Source: Pegea sp. RAD2-039
Taxonomy: Eukaryota > Chordata > Thaliacea > Salpida > Salpidae
DNA length: 64,000 nucleotides
Direction: 5' to 3'
Assembly (NCBI GenBank): GCA_034620365.1
Contig: JAQGEQ010000084.1
Location: 992,001 to 1,056,000, forward strand
The notes under the pieces were generated by a model that was not told the origin of the DNA, did not search any database, and worked only from the letters and a program-made list of their open reading frames with translations. Shown one piece after another: positions 27,447 through 39,649 of this stretch (positions are counted from its first letter, which is position 1; every line of letters starts with the position of its first letter). A program made the position numbers and the translations under genes.

Positions 27447-28814
27447 GATTAACCTGAAAAAAATCTGTTTAGTAGTGAATACTTAAACTAGAAATAGTTT
27501 ATTTTGTAGATATCAAAGTTAAATTGCTTTTAAAATTAGAAATGTTAACATTTTAATAAGAGAACAAAAATGTCATTTAGAAATTGAAATATAACAATTT
27601 CAGCTAAAATAATTTTTGCTGATGTTATTACATTCTAAAAAAGATAAAAGTTTATAAATGTTATGAAAACAAATTGATGAAAATAAACCACTAATGAACT
27701 GCAGCATATGAAAAGTAGACTTACTTTGTACCGTATCAAATAAATTGCTGCATCTATTAACAATTCTAAAGATGAATTGACCTAAAAACTAACCTTTAAA
27801 AAGTTAATATTTTGAAAAAGTTCAATGATACACCTAAAAATAACAAATGAAAGACGAAGCAAACCAAATATTTGCAATTTTTTACAATTTATTAATTATG
27901 AAAAAAGTAGCATAAGTGAGAAATTGATAGGACTTTAGAAATGATAATATTTTCAATATAAAAATATATTGTAGATTTCCATAAAATAGAACTGGTTACA
28001 GTACTGAACAAAGTAAAGAAACAACACAGAACAAGAATGTCAAAATATAACCAGATACATACAAGAGAAACAATTTAGAATAAAAACAAATGACCAAAGC
28101 CTTGATTATTGGCGCTTTTAAGTTACCATCAAGATTTCATAGTATTTACAAAGATAAGTTAGCAGCAATTTGATGTTATGGGTTAGCTCTAAGTAAAATA
28201 AGTCAATTCTTCATTCAAATGTTTATGATGACAATGATTGTTACTTTCATTCAACTAGTTTATATAAAGGCTAAATACTAACTTAGAGATCTTTGAATTT
28301 ATGATTTATATATAAACAGAAAATTCATTATAAATTACTAAAATTATATTTTGTTTTAATTATCGGTTGAATTTACTTCAGGTTTTTCAGAAAAACTTTT
28401 TATCTTTTTTGCTACATTAAGCGAAGATTAACACAAACTACTTTTAGGCAAATTGCTGAAAATAAGGCCTTGTTACAGCTAGCAAATGTTATTTATCAGG
28501 AAAGATTAGAGCATTTCATACTATATATAGAAAAAAATAATTTATTTATCTGGCATTCAGCTTGGTATAAAGTTGGCTATATCATGAAAATCGAACCTAA
28601 GCATAAATAATAGTCAGTTAAAAAACTTGACGCGGTTGAAAGAATAAACAAATGTTGTAGAGATTTGAAGTTTTCTATAACAGCCATGATACTTATTTAA
28701 ACTAAACATTATAATAACATTTTATCTTCATTTAAATCAAAACTAATCAAGTGAAAATGGAACTAATATATTTGTTTGTAGCTTTCTATCATCTGATATT
28801 TTCCAATAAACTTT
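27447..28814. other. Intergenic between ORP9-like and COMT-like genes
   Basis: The COMT-like start codon is preceded by the acceptor tttttttcag at 27455-27454, only 7 bases upstream, so its transcript starts further right or is trans-spliced. The right half should contain the 3' untranslated region of the ORP9-like gene. Nothing else was seen. Confidence 0.45.
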
Positions 28815-30968
28815 TCACCGTCTATCTGATAAAAGAGAATTATAAGTCCAGTTTTTATCACAATTCTCATGAAACAATCTTGGCTTATACACTACTCCAT
28901 TTTCTACTCTGTCTTTTGCGTCTTTTCTTTGCTTATTTTCCAATTCACGTTTAGCTTCGGTAGCTTGATCAATGTTATTAGATGCCAAGTTGACAGTGAC
29001 TTTTTGCCAGAGTCTCCGTGATTCAGTAGGAATTTGATCTTTAATATGTTGTACAAATTTAGGAAACTTACTACAAGATCCAGCATCAAAGATACACTCA
29101 TTTTTAGAAAACATCTTATTATTCCATTCTCCTTCAACTGAATAATAAGACTTCTTAGAATCAGGAGCGTAGATCTCAGCAGTGACTCGATGAGGTTTGC
29201 CACCGTAGAAAGGTTTAGTGTGGAACTTGATATAAGCGCTGTGTTTGGTCTTCTCACATGTGATAGTGCAGTCCCCACCAAGTTCAACCCAGGGCACTGT
29301 TAAGATACTTCGGCCATAACCATTAGGAAAGTTGATCACATATGTCTCATCCAAATCTAATAAAGTAATTCTACCTTCTCCAATATTATGAACACCAATC
29401 GATAAGCCGAGAAATTTCGACTTCGTCCAAATATGACCTGTGAATTGAATCCTAGCAGTTTTGTGCTCAGTATAGAATGCAGATACTGGTGGATGATGAG
29501 AAACTTGTTCAGCTAGAAAAGCTAATTGATCGTTTTGAGCCCATGGAATTGGACCATCATTAGATTGAGTCTGGTCATAAGTGAACGAGTCTTTGGACAA
29601 GTCGTATAAACATCTGAATGTTTCACCAAGTATCGGGTTGTAGGGTTTCTTAGCAACTGAACTATCTCTTCCCGCTGAGAATGTGCTCAAATAGAATTTG
29701 AGACAGGCAATCATTCGTTCGTGTGCTGTTGACTTGTATGCAATATCTATAAAGAGGTCCGGATGAGAGAAGAAGTCAGCATACATCTCTAGAAGAGAAC
29801 GTCTTTCCAAGATGAAAGTTGGAAGAACAACTTTTGTCAAATCCATGCCAAGTTTGACTTGAGATAATAAATGCATAATTACACTTTTGTGTTCTTCTAC
29901 TGATTCTCCTCCTTTTGTTCCATTTTCCAGATCCTCATCCATAAAAAAATCAGCGTAGTTGGTTGAGGTAGATGGTAGAGATGGTTTTGCCGGTAATTGC
30001 TCACCACTTTCAACTGGTTTCTTTTCACACTCTTCAACATTTTTTAAGTTGACAAAAGATTGATTTGGTTCAGATGAAACAACTTCATCAGCATCGTAAA
30101 AGTCATCAGTTTCATCATCACTACTTGAATAAGATGTAACAGGGACTTGTGGAAGATCAACATGAGATGAAAGATCAGCATCAACATGAGATGAAAGATC
30201 AGCATCAACTGAATGATCAGCTTCACTTTCAGTTACACTTTTATCACCAAGATCAGTTACTTTCTCATCTTCTTCAGTATCTGATGAACTTGAAATATTA
30301 GATGTAAGATCACTTTTAATATCAACATCTGAAAGAGCGACTTTATCATCTTTAAAGACATTACTAGGAGCGTAAATTGGCTGAGAGTCCTTCTCTCCAA
30401 GAGCTTCAGACATATTTTTTGCAACTGATCTTTTAGCTAATTGCAGCAGAACAACGGACTTCTTTACAGCTTCCATCATCTCTCGAGCAGTAGAGATAAT
30501 GTGGCTGATGTTGTCCTTTTCACTTCCTGGTCCTAAGCTATCCATTCTAGTTTGCAGTTGATTAACACTTGTCAACATCAGTTGCAAATAAGCATCAGCT
30601 TCGGCAAGACTTTTCTCAAAGTCAGTAAAATTAGCTTTAGTAACAGTGAAATTGTGTTGACTATGTCGCTTAATTGTATCTTCTAATGAAGATGCCCACT
30701 GCTTTCTCTCATCTGCATGCCGGGCTTGAAAGTGAAAGACTTTCTGATCAACAGTGATAGTAAAGGTTGAATCATCTTCATCATCTATTCCAATGATTGC
30801 ATTCTTTAATCTCACACAACCTCTGCGGGTTCCTTTCATCATTTTTTCACGAGAAGTATAATATGAAAGCAAGCCAGCATTGTCATCTAGTACAAACCAT
30901 CTGTATTGCCATCCTTTCATAACATTAGTCCATTTACTGAGTGGACCTTCCAGTGATAGATGCGACAT
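28815..30968 (-). CDS. OSBPL9: Oxysterol-binding protein-related protein, ORP9 type
   Basis: A single uninterrupted frame of 717 residues, close to the length of full-size ORP9. The N-terminal PH domain (about 3-100) contains EGPLSKWTNVMKGWQYRWFV and GCVRLKNAIIGIDDEDDSTF, nearly identical to ORP9/10/11-type PH domains. A probable coiled coil follows (about 115-185). An acidic linker carries DDFYDADE (288-295), a good FFAT-type motif for binding VAP proteins on the ER. The lipid-transfer ORD spans about 370-690 with KPYNPILGE (441-449) and the family signature EQVSHHPP (487-494). The known role of ORP9 is exchange of phosphatidylserine and PI4P between ER and trans-Golgi or endosomes. The linker has a small duplication (HVDADLSS twice, 252-270). 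A 3' splice acceptor lies 27 bases upstream of the ATG. Absence of introns is unusual beside its intron-rich neighbours, and the frame is intact. Confidence 0.95.
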   Translation of the reverse strand: MSHLSLEGPLSKWTNVMKGWQYRWFVLDDNAGLLSYYTSREKMMKGTRRGCVRLKNAIIGIDDEDDSTFTITVDQKVFHFQARHADERKQWASSLEDTIKRHSQHNFTVTKANFTDFEKSLAEADAYLQLMLTSVNQLQTRMDSLGPGSEKDNISHIISTAREMMEAVKKSVVLLQLAKRSVAKNMSEALGEKDSQPIYAPSNVFKDDKVALSDVDIKSDLTSNISSSSDTEEDEKVTDLGDKSVTESEADHSVDADLSSHVDADLSSHVDLPQVPVTSYSSSDDETDDFYDADEVVSSEPNQSFVNLKNVEECEKKPVESGEQLPAKPSLPSTSTNYADFFMDEDLENGTKGGESVEEHKSVIMHLLSQVKLGMDLTKVVLPTFILERRSLLEMYADFFSHPDLFIDIAYKSTAHERMIACLKFYLSTFSAGRDSSVAKKPYNPILGETFRCLYDLSKDSFTYDQTQSNDGPIPWAQNDQLAFLAEQVSHHPPVSAFYTEHKTARIQFTGHIWTKSKFLGLSIGVHNIGEGRITLLDLDETYVINFPNGYGRSILTVPWVELGGDCTITCEKTKHSAYIKFHTKPFYGGKPHRVTAEIYAPDSKKSYYSVEGEWNNKMFSKNECIFDAGSCSKFPKFVQHIKDQIPTESRRLWQKVTVNLASNNIDQATEAKRELENKQRKDAKDRVENGVVYKPRLFHENCDKNWTYNSLLSDRR

Positions 30969-31581
30969 TATAAGAATGTTTAAATCAAATCAATACTGAA
31001 ATTTAACCATTTAAAAGTTGCCACTATAAAATGAAAAGTTTCAATTTTAGATATATATAAAAAATTCATACATTTAGCAGCACCAACAGTTAAAGTTGTA
31101 AGTTTTTGAAACAGGAAATATTCAAGTAGAAAAAAATATGTTTCAAATATGCTGAGTATTTTATGATGAAAGAATAATTTTTTGATATAAAGTAAGTTTT
31201 AAAAGAGGTCCCTTTTAAAGTGTTGAAAAAATCCATGTTTAAAGTTCTAAAGTAGTTTAGAATTAAATTTGAACTTGTTATGATAAACAAACCATATCAT
31301 GATCAAAACTTAAAAGTGTAATAATAAATATGAAAAGTGCTTTGAAATAACAACTTCATTTAAATCAAAACTATATTTTAAAAGTTTAAAATATAATTAA
31401 TCAATCAATCTAATGTTCAAAACTTAAATAAATAATTAAAGCTGAACTAAAAAAATTTCATTTCATATACTTTGTTTTAAACATAACTCAAATAACAAAC
31501 AACACAACATTAAAACAGTATAAGACTATATTAACTAATCAACAAAATTTTAATATTACCATTCAGAAATTAACTTATAAT
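30969..31581. other. Short intergenic gap between ORP9-like and C3orf33-like genes
   Basis: Both flanking genes are on the minus strand. The gap holds the 3' end of the C3orf33 homologue and the 5' region of ORP9. A 3' splice acceptor (aaatttcag) ends at 30996. At about 600 bases it is the smallest gap between genes in the window. No gene lies within it. Confidence 0.5.
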
Positions 31582-32343
31582 TTAATTGAATAAGTTCTTA
31601 AATAACAATTTAACTTGATTCATTTTATCTTTTATACGTTTGAATATATTATGGCTCCCATCATTAATTTGTTTTTTAGTTTCTTCTAAATTTTGTTTTA
31701 TAATGTTATAAGTACTAGGTGTATACCAAACACCTAGCCTCTTTCTCTTTGCTGAGTCTTCAGCTTTCTTTAGTCTATTAATAAACTTCTTTGTTATATA
31801 ATCATTATTCATATTGTTTAGAGAGCAAAATGCTAAGCCAAGCTTTATAATTTCAACATTTATACATCTATTGAAAGGCCATTTTGACTTTGTTAAAACA
31901 CAATAAGCTAAATGTTCACCATTGTCAGCATCAACAGAGTCTTTCCACAACTGAAACCAAACCTCTGTATTAATCAGTTTGGAAAGATGATTTTTGACTA
32001 AATTATTATTATGAAACGGTATATCAACTCCAATTAAACTAATTTTTAAATACTTATCATTATTCTTTCTTTTTGACCAATTAAAGTTAACAATAGGTAA
32101 ATGATCAACCATCAGAACACAGTCTTTTCTTACATCAACCACTTTTCCTCTTAAGCTAATCTTTTGGTCAACAAAATCTTTAGGAATCATTTTTAATGAT
32201 GTAAACTTTGAAGCAACTTTTAACTTTCTTGCAACAACATATACTCCAAATCCAAGTACCACATAAGGAATATTTTGTAAAATTCTGACTTTAGAATCAA
32301 GAAAAACTGACAAGTCAAATTCTTTCCTATTTGAATCACTCAT
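31582..32343 (-). CDS. C3orf33: C3orf33-family protein (membrane-anchored SNase/OB-fold-like)
   Basis: Single exon, 253 residues. The order of features matches human C3orf33: a short polar N terminus, one hydrophobic segment (about 22-42, NIPYVVLGFGVYVVARKL), the motif SKFTSLKMIPKDFVDQKISL (human version SKFTSSSDIPVEFIRRNVKL), the LRGKVVDV strand, then a staphylococcal-nuclease-like beta barrel with WFQLWKD, YCVLTKSKWPFNRCINVEII and a C-terminal Lys-rich helical tail. The nuclease catalytic residues are not evident, as in the rest of the family. The human and fly proteins are reported to act at the mitochondrial inner membrane; that is from general knowledge, not seen here. The family call is strong, the biochemical role is inferred. 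Confidence 0.85.
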   Translation of the reverse strand: MSDSNRKEFDLSVFLDSKVRILQNIPYVVLGFGVYVVARKLKVASKFTSLKMIPKDFVDQKISLRGKVVDVRKDCVLMVDHLPIVNFNWSKRKNNDKYLKISLIGVDIPFHNNNLVKNHLSKLINTEVWFQLWKDSVDADNGEHLAYCVLTKSKWPFNRCINVEIIKLGLAFCSLNNMNNDYITKKFINRLKKAEDSAKRKRLGVWYTPSTYNIIKQNLEETKKQINDGSHNIFKRIKDKMNQVKLLFKNLFN

Positions 32344-34174
32344 TTTTCAAGTTAGAAGTTTTTTAATCAGATTCAAAGCTTGTTCAGCATTAAATAGCTT
32401 CAAGTATAGAATCAAAGCTTAGAAAAAATGTCAAACTAAATTTAAACATAAACTAAAAAAGAAATCTAAAATTAAAGTTTTGTTATTATATTGAGAGATT
32501 TTGCAAAAAAAATATCTGAAAGATATCTAGTAACAGAAGTAAGATCTTTATATGGTTTTATATATCTCAAGAACATTTTAACAAGTATATAATTTTATCA
32601 GCTATAAAAATAATTCAAATAAAACAATTATATCAGCCAATAAAAGCAAGCCAATATATAAGATTTGTTTAAAATAATTTCATTTAAATAGATTTAAATA
32701 TAAAGCATAAAGCTAAAAATACTGAATTATTAAATTGTGCCTAATAATAGTAGATTTAAAATGTTTATATTTAAAATTATATACATATCAAACTCCAACT
32801 CATAATTATCTTTACCTGATGAAATAGTTAATAAGAAACAGTTAACAAAAAACCATTCTATGAATATCATATAATAAAATTGTGATGAAAATAAAGCAAA
32901 AAACAAAATTGACGATTCAGTAATATATGCAGTAAACTAAAGTAGATAGAATTAATAACTATAACAAATACATCAATTAATAAAATCATATATAATTGTG
33001 ATGCAATTTATAATCTTTATCAATAATGAGTAAAGTTCTGTTAAAATATTTCAATCATAATGTATAAAACACTTTAGAAAAATATATATAAAAACTTTTA
33101 AATAAATTCTATTATTAAATGCAATGTAAAAAACATCATTTATATGTTCCCAAACATTCAGAATCATAATTTGCATAGACCAATTACAACTCATATAATC
33201 ATTTATATAAAAAATATAGTCTGAAAAATATTTTTAATAAAACTAATAGAGTAAATTAACATTTTCTATTCTTAATGGCTTCTGAAAACAAAATAGATTA
33301 GTTTTAAATATAAACTAACAACATGTTATATACATTACATCATTTCCTCAAAGTATAAAATCACACTAAAAAAATCATGAGAATTATTAGATGTACAATA
33401 AGTTTAAAATATTATAGATAAAAATAGTCCTGACTTATAGATAATTTCATTAGTTTATTTAAATATAAACCAAAAACTTTATCATATAAAAGACACTAAT
33501 AGTAATTAAAAATAAGAAAATTAGTTAAACAAAAACTTCAAGCATAAACCAGTTTTAAATGTTTGCTTTCATAACAAAAAATCTAGATTATTCAGAAAAA
33601 CTAGATAAACATTTCAAATTTATATTATAATTATTAAATAATTTATATTTAGTATTACTGAGCTATTTAAAATTTAATAAACTTTCATCTACAAAGTTGA
33701 CTGATATCAAAACTTTTTACACATGCAAAAATATTATACATAAAAATCATTAAAACAGAAAACAAGGGCAAAAAAAAGAATATAAATGAAAAAATTTAAT
33801 TAGCTAAAAAATACTTTTTATCAAGTGATACAAATTAATATTAATATATTCTATGCTTGTTAGTTTGACCAACCGTTTTACAAAAGCTTGACAAATATAA
33901 ATGTTTATAATAGCAATGAAAACAATTAAATCATGTTTGAGACAATAAACAGAGATAAAATATACTAGATAACTTTAGTAGAAGTTTAAATATATATTTA
34001 TTTAAGAAAGATGAACAATTTGTATATTCAAAAATATTTTTGTTTTTTGTAAACTAATACTCTACAAAATAATGTTATAACAAAGATTTATCAATCAAAC
34101 AAACCTGTCAATAAAAATAAGTAATAAATTATAGTTTTACGCAACAAAATATTAGTAAACATTTATTTTTATTA

Positions 34175-34222
34175 TCTATAATATATATTATATATATAAC
34201 TGTATTTATATATAAAAAAAAT
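34175..34222. repeat. AT-dinucleotide-rich microsatellite
   Basis: Alternating at/ta tracts (tatatattatatatatataactgtatttatatata) form an imperfect microsatellite in the gene-poor tract. It is probably polymorphic and of no specific function. Confidence 0.5.
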
Positions 34223-36599
34223 TAATATAGCTCCAAAAATTTTTTAAGTAAATTATATAAATTTTTTGAAGTAAATTATTAATTAAACTTTATCAAGAAC
34301 ATTTATTACTTATAAAATTTCAACTTTAAAATTTAACAAAATTTGCTATGAAAAAGATAAAGCAATCAAAAGATTAAGAATTTAGAATTTGTATTACTTT
34401 CCCAAATATTTAACACAACTGTTGACCTTTAACAATGCTAACTTGCTTTAAATATCTCTATCTATACTTAAATATAAAAACCTAAAAAATAATTTTAGTC
34501 TAAACAATTGGTAGTTACAAGCAAAATTTCAAAGCTAATACAAACCTTTTAATTTAACTAACATAAAAACAAAATAAAAAAATAATAACTTCATTTTCAA
34601 CTAGTAGTCACCTAGTTCGAGACAAAATGCTTCGTAACAAATCTTATTTGTTCATAAAACATGATAAAGAAGCAATGTCAATAAACTGACTGTAAATTGT
34701 TTGATTATAAAATGAAACTAAATAACAAATTATAAGTAGTCAATGCCATTAAGTACATAAATCAGTTGAAGTACAAAATGGTCGTATATTAAATAAGCCT
34801 AAAAGAAACAGATTAAAAAATAAACGAGTAATATTATTGGGACAGTAAAATTGTGGTATAAAAGATTTTAGAAAGAAATTGATTTTCTGATAAATAAACT
34901 TGGTAATTTTTTTTCATAATATCAGAATTCAGATTGACAGTTTATCAATAAAAGTAGCCGAAAAAATTACTCTCCATAAAATCTCTCATAAAATTGTAAT
35001 TTTTTCTTTCTTTTTCAAGTAAATAACTTTTAAAGTATATTTTAAATCTGAAAAGTTGTCAAACTAAAGAAATAAAATGAGTTAATCTATCATTTAGTTA
35101 ACTAAATGAATCAATTTTTTTATAAAATTTAAAATTTGCAAGTATTATTTAGTTATATGCATTATATATTGCAATGTAATATAGTTGAAAGTGAAGAAAT
35201 ATAATCTCAACTCTTAAAATATTAACAAAAAAACATTTTTTGATGGTTTCAAAAGCATAAAAAAGGTTTTATGACGTTTGATAAAATTTTGTGTTTATAT
35301 CATATTTTAAAAACTTTTAGTCTAAGTAATATGATTAGAAAAGAATAAATTAAAAACTCTTTGAAACTTTTTTAATCTGTTAAAATATTTTTTATTTATT
35401 AGATCATATGAAACTTCTACGAACATGAAAATTTTATTTTATTGTAACATTTTATCAAAGCTATTGTTAAAATAAAAATTTGTAAACAAAAAAACGTTGA
35501 AAAGTTATTTTTAATAAGAGTATGTACTAACCATAAGCATATTTGTGATCTTGTGTACTTTTTATCTATATTTTCTAATTGCATACTTTTTAAAGTCTAA
35601 TTTCCTTTTTTGTAGACAATTCGTTTATCTAAGTATAATTTTTCGTAAAATTGTTCTAAGGGTAACATAAATTACTACAAGTAATAAAAAGGGATAAAAG
35701 TAAACGAGTTGAAAATAAAAACCCATTAGTAGCACTTGAAAGCACACTTCAAGTAAATAGGTTAAAAAAATCAGTTTTCAACTTCAGATTAATAGTTTGA
35801 ATACAAGTTATGATCAAATAGTTTTATTTGGTATTTTCAGGATGATTTTTGTACTTTATTCCCAAAAATGTCATTTCTAAAATTGTGATTTTTTATTATT
35901 AATAACATTTTATTTAGTTATTCATTGTTATATGTATGGAGACTACTGAAAGGCCATATGAACATCTTTATCTTTCAATATTTGTATCTTAATTATATAT
36001 AGTAGCTATAAATTATAAATATTATTATGTATATAATAGCTATTTTTATTTTTATTTTTTGTAAGAATATATATGGGCGAGAGATACTCTTTTCAGGCAC
36101 CCTCCGCGTTTACTGTGATAAATTAATAAATTTTGTCTTCAACTTTTTCAAGCTATTAAGAGCTATTTCTTTACAAGCTAAAAGTTTTTCTTTTTGCTTT
36201 AAATAAGTCTTTAAATATATATTGATATTTTCAAGTGTAATTACAACTTTTGTGAAATTTATAGAAGTAAGACTAGACTTATAGTGGAGCAATTTTGTCA
36301 CGAGGTTTAAGGTAGCCTAGGCTGGTTTTAACGAGAAAAATTCCTCTATATGTTCAAAAAAAAATCGAAAAGTATTAAGTATAAGCAAAAAAGGGATCAA
36401 AAAATTAAAAATGTAAATGAAGGTGATACAGCAGAACTAAATGTCTAGTAAATTATTTCTATTCTATTCATCAAAGTATACAACTCTTTTAGCAAACACA
36501 AGGTGACATCACTGAAGAAAGATAATTAAAAGATGTGAAGCATGAAAGAGCAATGAAGGGGAATAAGTAAAATATAAATTATTTATATAAAGTAAATGA

Positions 36600-37830
36600 A
36601 CTTTTTCGGAGCAAATAGTTTACGTAGTGAGTCCATTTTAAATTGTGAGGGATGAAGATACCCAAGTCTTTAATGACCTGATATTAGAAATATTTTTGCT
36701 GTTTGCATAAAAGTCAGATCTTTTTAGGCCAGAGTTTCTTGACGGGTATTGTGGGCATTTATGGGTAGCCAGGTTGAGTTGTCTGGATTGCTGTCATAGG
36801 TTGATGGACGCCAAAGAAGCTTGAAAGTAACTGATTTAGTACTAAAATTTTGGTTTTATTGGTAAAGAGGATTAAATTTCCAGAACCGTTTATTAATCAA
36901 CAACAGTTGGTAGTATCAGAGGGCTAATAATAGAGGGCTTTGGAAAACACTACTGAAAACCCCAAGAAAGATGAAACAAAGTTGTTGATGATGACTTGTA
37001 AGAAATTTCTCACTGTAAGAGGAAACAGTCGAGTTATTACAAAGTTGCCTTAGAGTTTTTACTAAGATGAGATATGAGACTTAATCAAAAGCTTTGCCGT
37101 AGAAAGTAGATTCTCTTACAGACCGTTGTCATTCAGCAATAGATTGGTTGTGGGTAGCTCGTATGGTTAGTATGCTTATCACTGTTGTTAGTATCCTCAA
37201 TAATTTGAATAAAGCTCGATATAACAAGTCATTATCATTACACTGAGGAACATAGCCACTGGTGGACACAGATCAATAGCAAGGTCTTTAAGAAAGCAAC
37301 TCAAATTGATAAAGAGTACGTTTTTATCAAGTAGATGGTTAAAAAAATTTTTGTGGAAGATGCTAGTAAAATACTTTGTGAAACGTAAGGCTAAAGAAGT
37401 TTAGCTATTTCAAGATCACTAAGATGCAAACTTTTATTTTCACCAACAAGAGACGATATGGAAAAGCAAGATATAATTTAGACTTAAAAATGTTATATGG
37501 TAAGCCGCTGTCACAAAGTTTACCCTATTATGATCGTACCACTTATTAGCTTCAATTTCTTTACACTTAAGTTTGGTTTTGTATGAATCTTCGACTCATA
37601 TCTTTTTATAATTAATCATTTTTATATAATCATATTTTTTGTATAAGAAATGCTTTGCATTTAACAAGCGTTTAGCATAAGGCGGAACTTTAATACGGGT
37701 TTTGAGGTAATGTTAGCAGATGAGAACTATATTTTCTTCGCCACGTGATAAAGTTTTTATTCAAGAGCTCCTTGAAAAAAATCCTGGGGTAACCTACTGA
37801 TTAGCTCTCTGGCCAGAGTAAACATTAACT
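36600..37830. mobile_element. Decayed interspersed-repeat region
   Basis: Base composition is more balanced here than on either side, and short protein-like frames on both strands are broken by stops. A 120-base part (37122-37244) has a clear inverted copy at 63491-63612, and weaker similarity extends several hundred bases upstream of it, so the interval includes at least one old mobile element. The class cannot be assigned; a non-LTR retrotransposon is possible. Confidence 0.45.
37122..37244 (+). repeat. Interspersed repeat, copy A
   Basis: From accgttgtcattcagcaa to cattatcattacact this matches the reverse complement of 63491-63612 with roughly four in five bases identical by eye. Shared words include gttgtcattcagcaa, aataatttgaataaagctc and cattatcattacact. 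Similarity ends abruptly on the right at the shared cattatcattacact and fades slowly on the left. Confidence 0.8.
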
Positions 37831-39388
37831 TATAAGTCTCTTGTTTATTTGTTTTTTTTTTGCGAAAAAGCTGTGATGTTGAAAACTTAGAAGTTTTATT
37901 TTTTAACAAAAACAATATATTCAATTAATATGTTAAAGTTAGAGTTTCCTTAAAGCAATATCTCCAATGATATTTTTATGGATTTTGATAAACTTTTTCC
38001 TTATTTTATGCATTTGATTAGTTAGAAATAATAAACATATGAAATATTAGTTAAGTTTTTATTGAAAGTCTAAGCACTAAAAAGTTGTTTGGCATCTCTA
38101 TTATAATAAGAACTGGCTTTAAACGTTTAAAGTAGAAACAATGTTTTTCAATAATTTGATTTTAGAGTTTGTTTCGTAACGCGGTAAATTCTCGACTTGA
38201 AACACTGCTAGGGTCTTCTTCATACCCTCATCTTCCCTCAACACAAAAACTGAGTAAAAACTATGTTCAGATAATTATTTAGCTCATTGAAAGGTGGAAA
38301 ATGTTCTCATGAATTTGTTTTTACAAACAAACAATTTTTTTAACATTTTTCCTAGAAAAAGACATGTTGCTACATTTGTTTAAAAGAATATTTTAGTAGT
38401 TGATGAATAAACAAACTTTATTCAGTATTGAATTGTCTACGAACAAAAACATATTAATTAAAAAAAAGTACTCAAAGTTGACAATTTTATCATTTTGAAG
38501 TTGTAACTGACAAGTTAGTTGCTTTTTACATCGATTTTTCCCCTTCTTTCTTTTCAGATATTTTTATTTCCAAGTAATCTTTTTAAGGGCTTAGTCTATC
38601 AAATTTATTTGCTTTTAAATCTAATTCATTGTTATGTGATTTTACGGGCAAAACAAGCTCCATGTATTTCTAATTTGCTTCCATGCTATACACATGAGAT
38701 AAAAAGTAAACAACTTAAAGATGTCAGATGATTTCAGCTTCAAAAACCAAATGCACTTAAACTGGATTTATTAAAAATTATCTTAAACAGATATAAAAGT
38801 AAATTAAGATAAGTAGTTCAGTTTCTTTTATCTAAACAAAGCCTACTTGGCATTTGAGTTAGAATATTTATTTTAAATATTTACGTTTGAAATAGAAAGG
38901 TTAATTAAGTTTGTTTCAGCTGATCTAATAATGCTGTTACAATACTTAAATTAAGTTTGCAATTTATCGTTTGTTAATAAAAGAGTTTGAATATGCGTTA
39001 GTTCAAAAGTACACCAAAAAACATTTTGAGTTTTATTTTTATCTAAAAAATTAATGTTTAAAAGATGGTTTTTGCAAATAATATTGATTTCTTTAAAACT
39101 AATTACAGAAACTGAATTTATAAAGCGCTTGAGTCATTTCTTATTAGTTATTTATATATTCGAACAATTTTTCATAAAAACAACAATTTTCTCTACAGCT
39201 AATAAACGAAGCAATGGAAAAAATTATGTAAAAACAAATAAACACAAAAATTCTAAAACAAAATAACATCATCGACAAATTAATTCAAAAGCATAATATT
39301 TTGATCTTTAACTTATAATAAGCGTTCGAATTTGCACATAAAAATCTTCTGAATTATGCTTGAGATGAAAATAATAAAAAAGAGTTTT

Positions 39389-39649
39389 TTAAAGTATTGG
39401 GCAACAAGAGCAAATCATTTGTCGAGAAGTTTCATCTTGCTCAGAAGATGTTTCTACCTCAGAGTTCATCAGTTTGATGTTTTCTGGTCGGTCATCCAGT
39501 TGTAAGCTTTTATTTTCAGTCTGATCGGTTATTGAATTATCAGGTGATCTATTTTTGAGGACTTCTAAAGCTTCCCGAATCGAAGTCTTTACGATCTTTG
39601 CAACAAAAGTTTCAATATCGGGTAACACATCAACATTATGTTGTATCAT
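39389..39649 (-). CDS. Small candidate protein with C-terminal Cys cluster and CaaX box
   Basis: An 86-residue frame beginning at the ATG at 39649-39647. The N-terminal third contains a predicted amphipathic helix (ETFVAKIVKTSIREALEVL, residues 13-31). The middle is hydrophilic and acidic. The last seven residues are CSCCPIL: a CaaX box with Leu, which favours geranylgeranylation, preceded by two further cysteines that could be palmitoylated. This tail resembles the Cys-x-Cys-Cys-x-x-Met ends of paralemmins. The helix loosely resembles PKA-anchoring helices. Neither resemblance extends to the rest of the sequence. It could be the last exon of a larger gene whose upstream exons I could not find. 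Frames of this length occur by chance a few times in a window like this, so existence is uncertain. Confidence 0.4.
   Translation of the reverse strand: MIQHNVDVLPDIETFVAKIVKTSIREALEVLKNRSPDNSITDQTENKSLQLDDRPENIKLMNSEVETSSEQDETSRQMICSCCPIL

Larger units (their letters stand above)
32344..39388. other. Gene-poor, extremely AT-rich tract
   Basis: No gene is supported over about 7 kb. The left part is dominated by A and T runs, with an AT-alternating stretch at about 34175-34222. An 18-bp perfect palindrome, catttagttaactaaatg, lies at 35091-35108. A less AT-rich interval at about 36600-37830 holds decayed repeat sequence, listed separately. A 63-codon open frame at 36301-36110 (minus), rich in Lys and Leu, is within chance expectation. 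Confidence 0.6.

Noticed and set aside
28904..29287. 127-codon minus-strand frame
   Set aside because: Shadow frame of the ORP9-like gene, whose own frame carries PH and ORD motifs.
36110..36301. 63-codon Lys/Leu-rich minus-strand frame, coiled-coil-like
   Set aside because: No methionine start or family match; consistent with a random frame in A-rich sequence.
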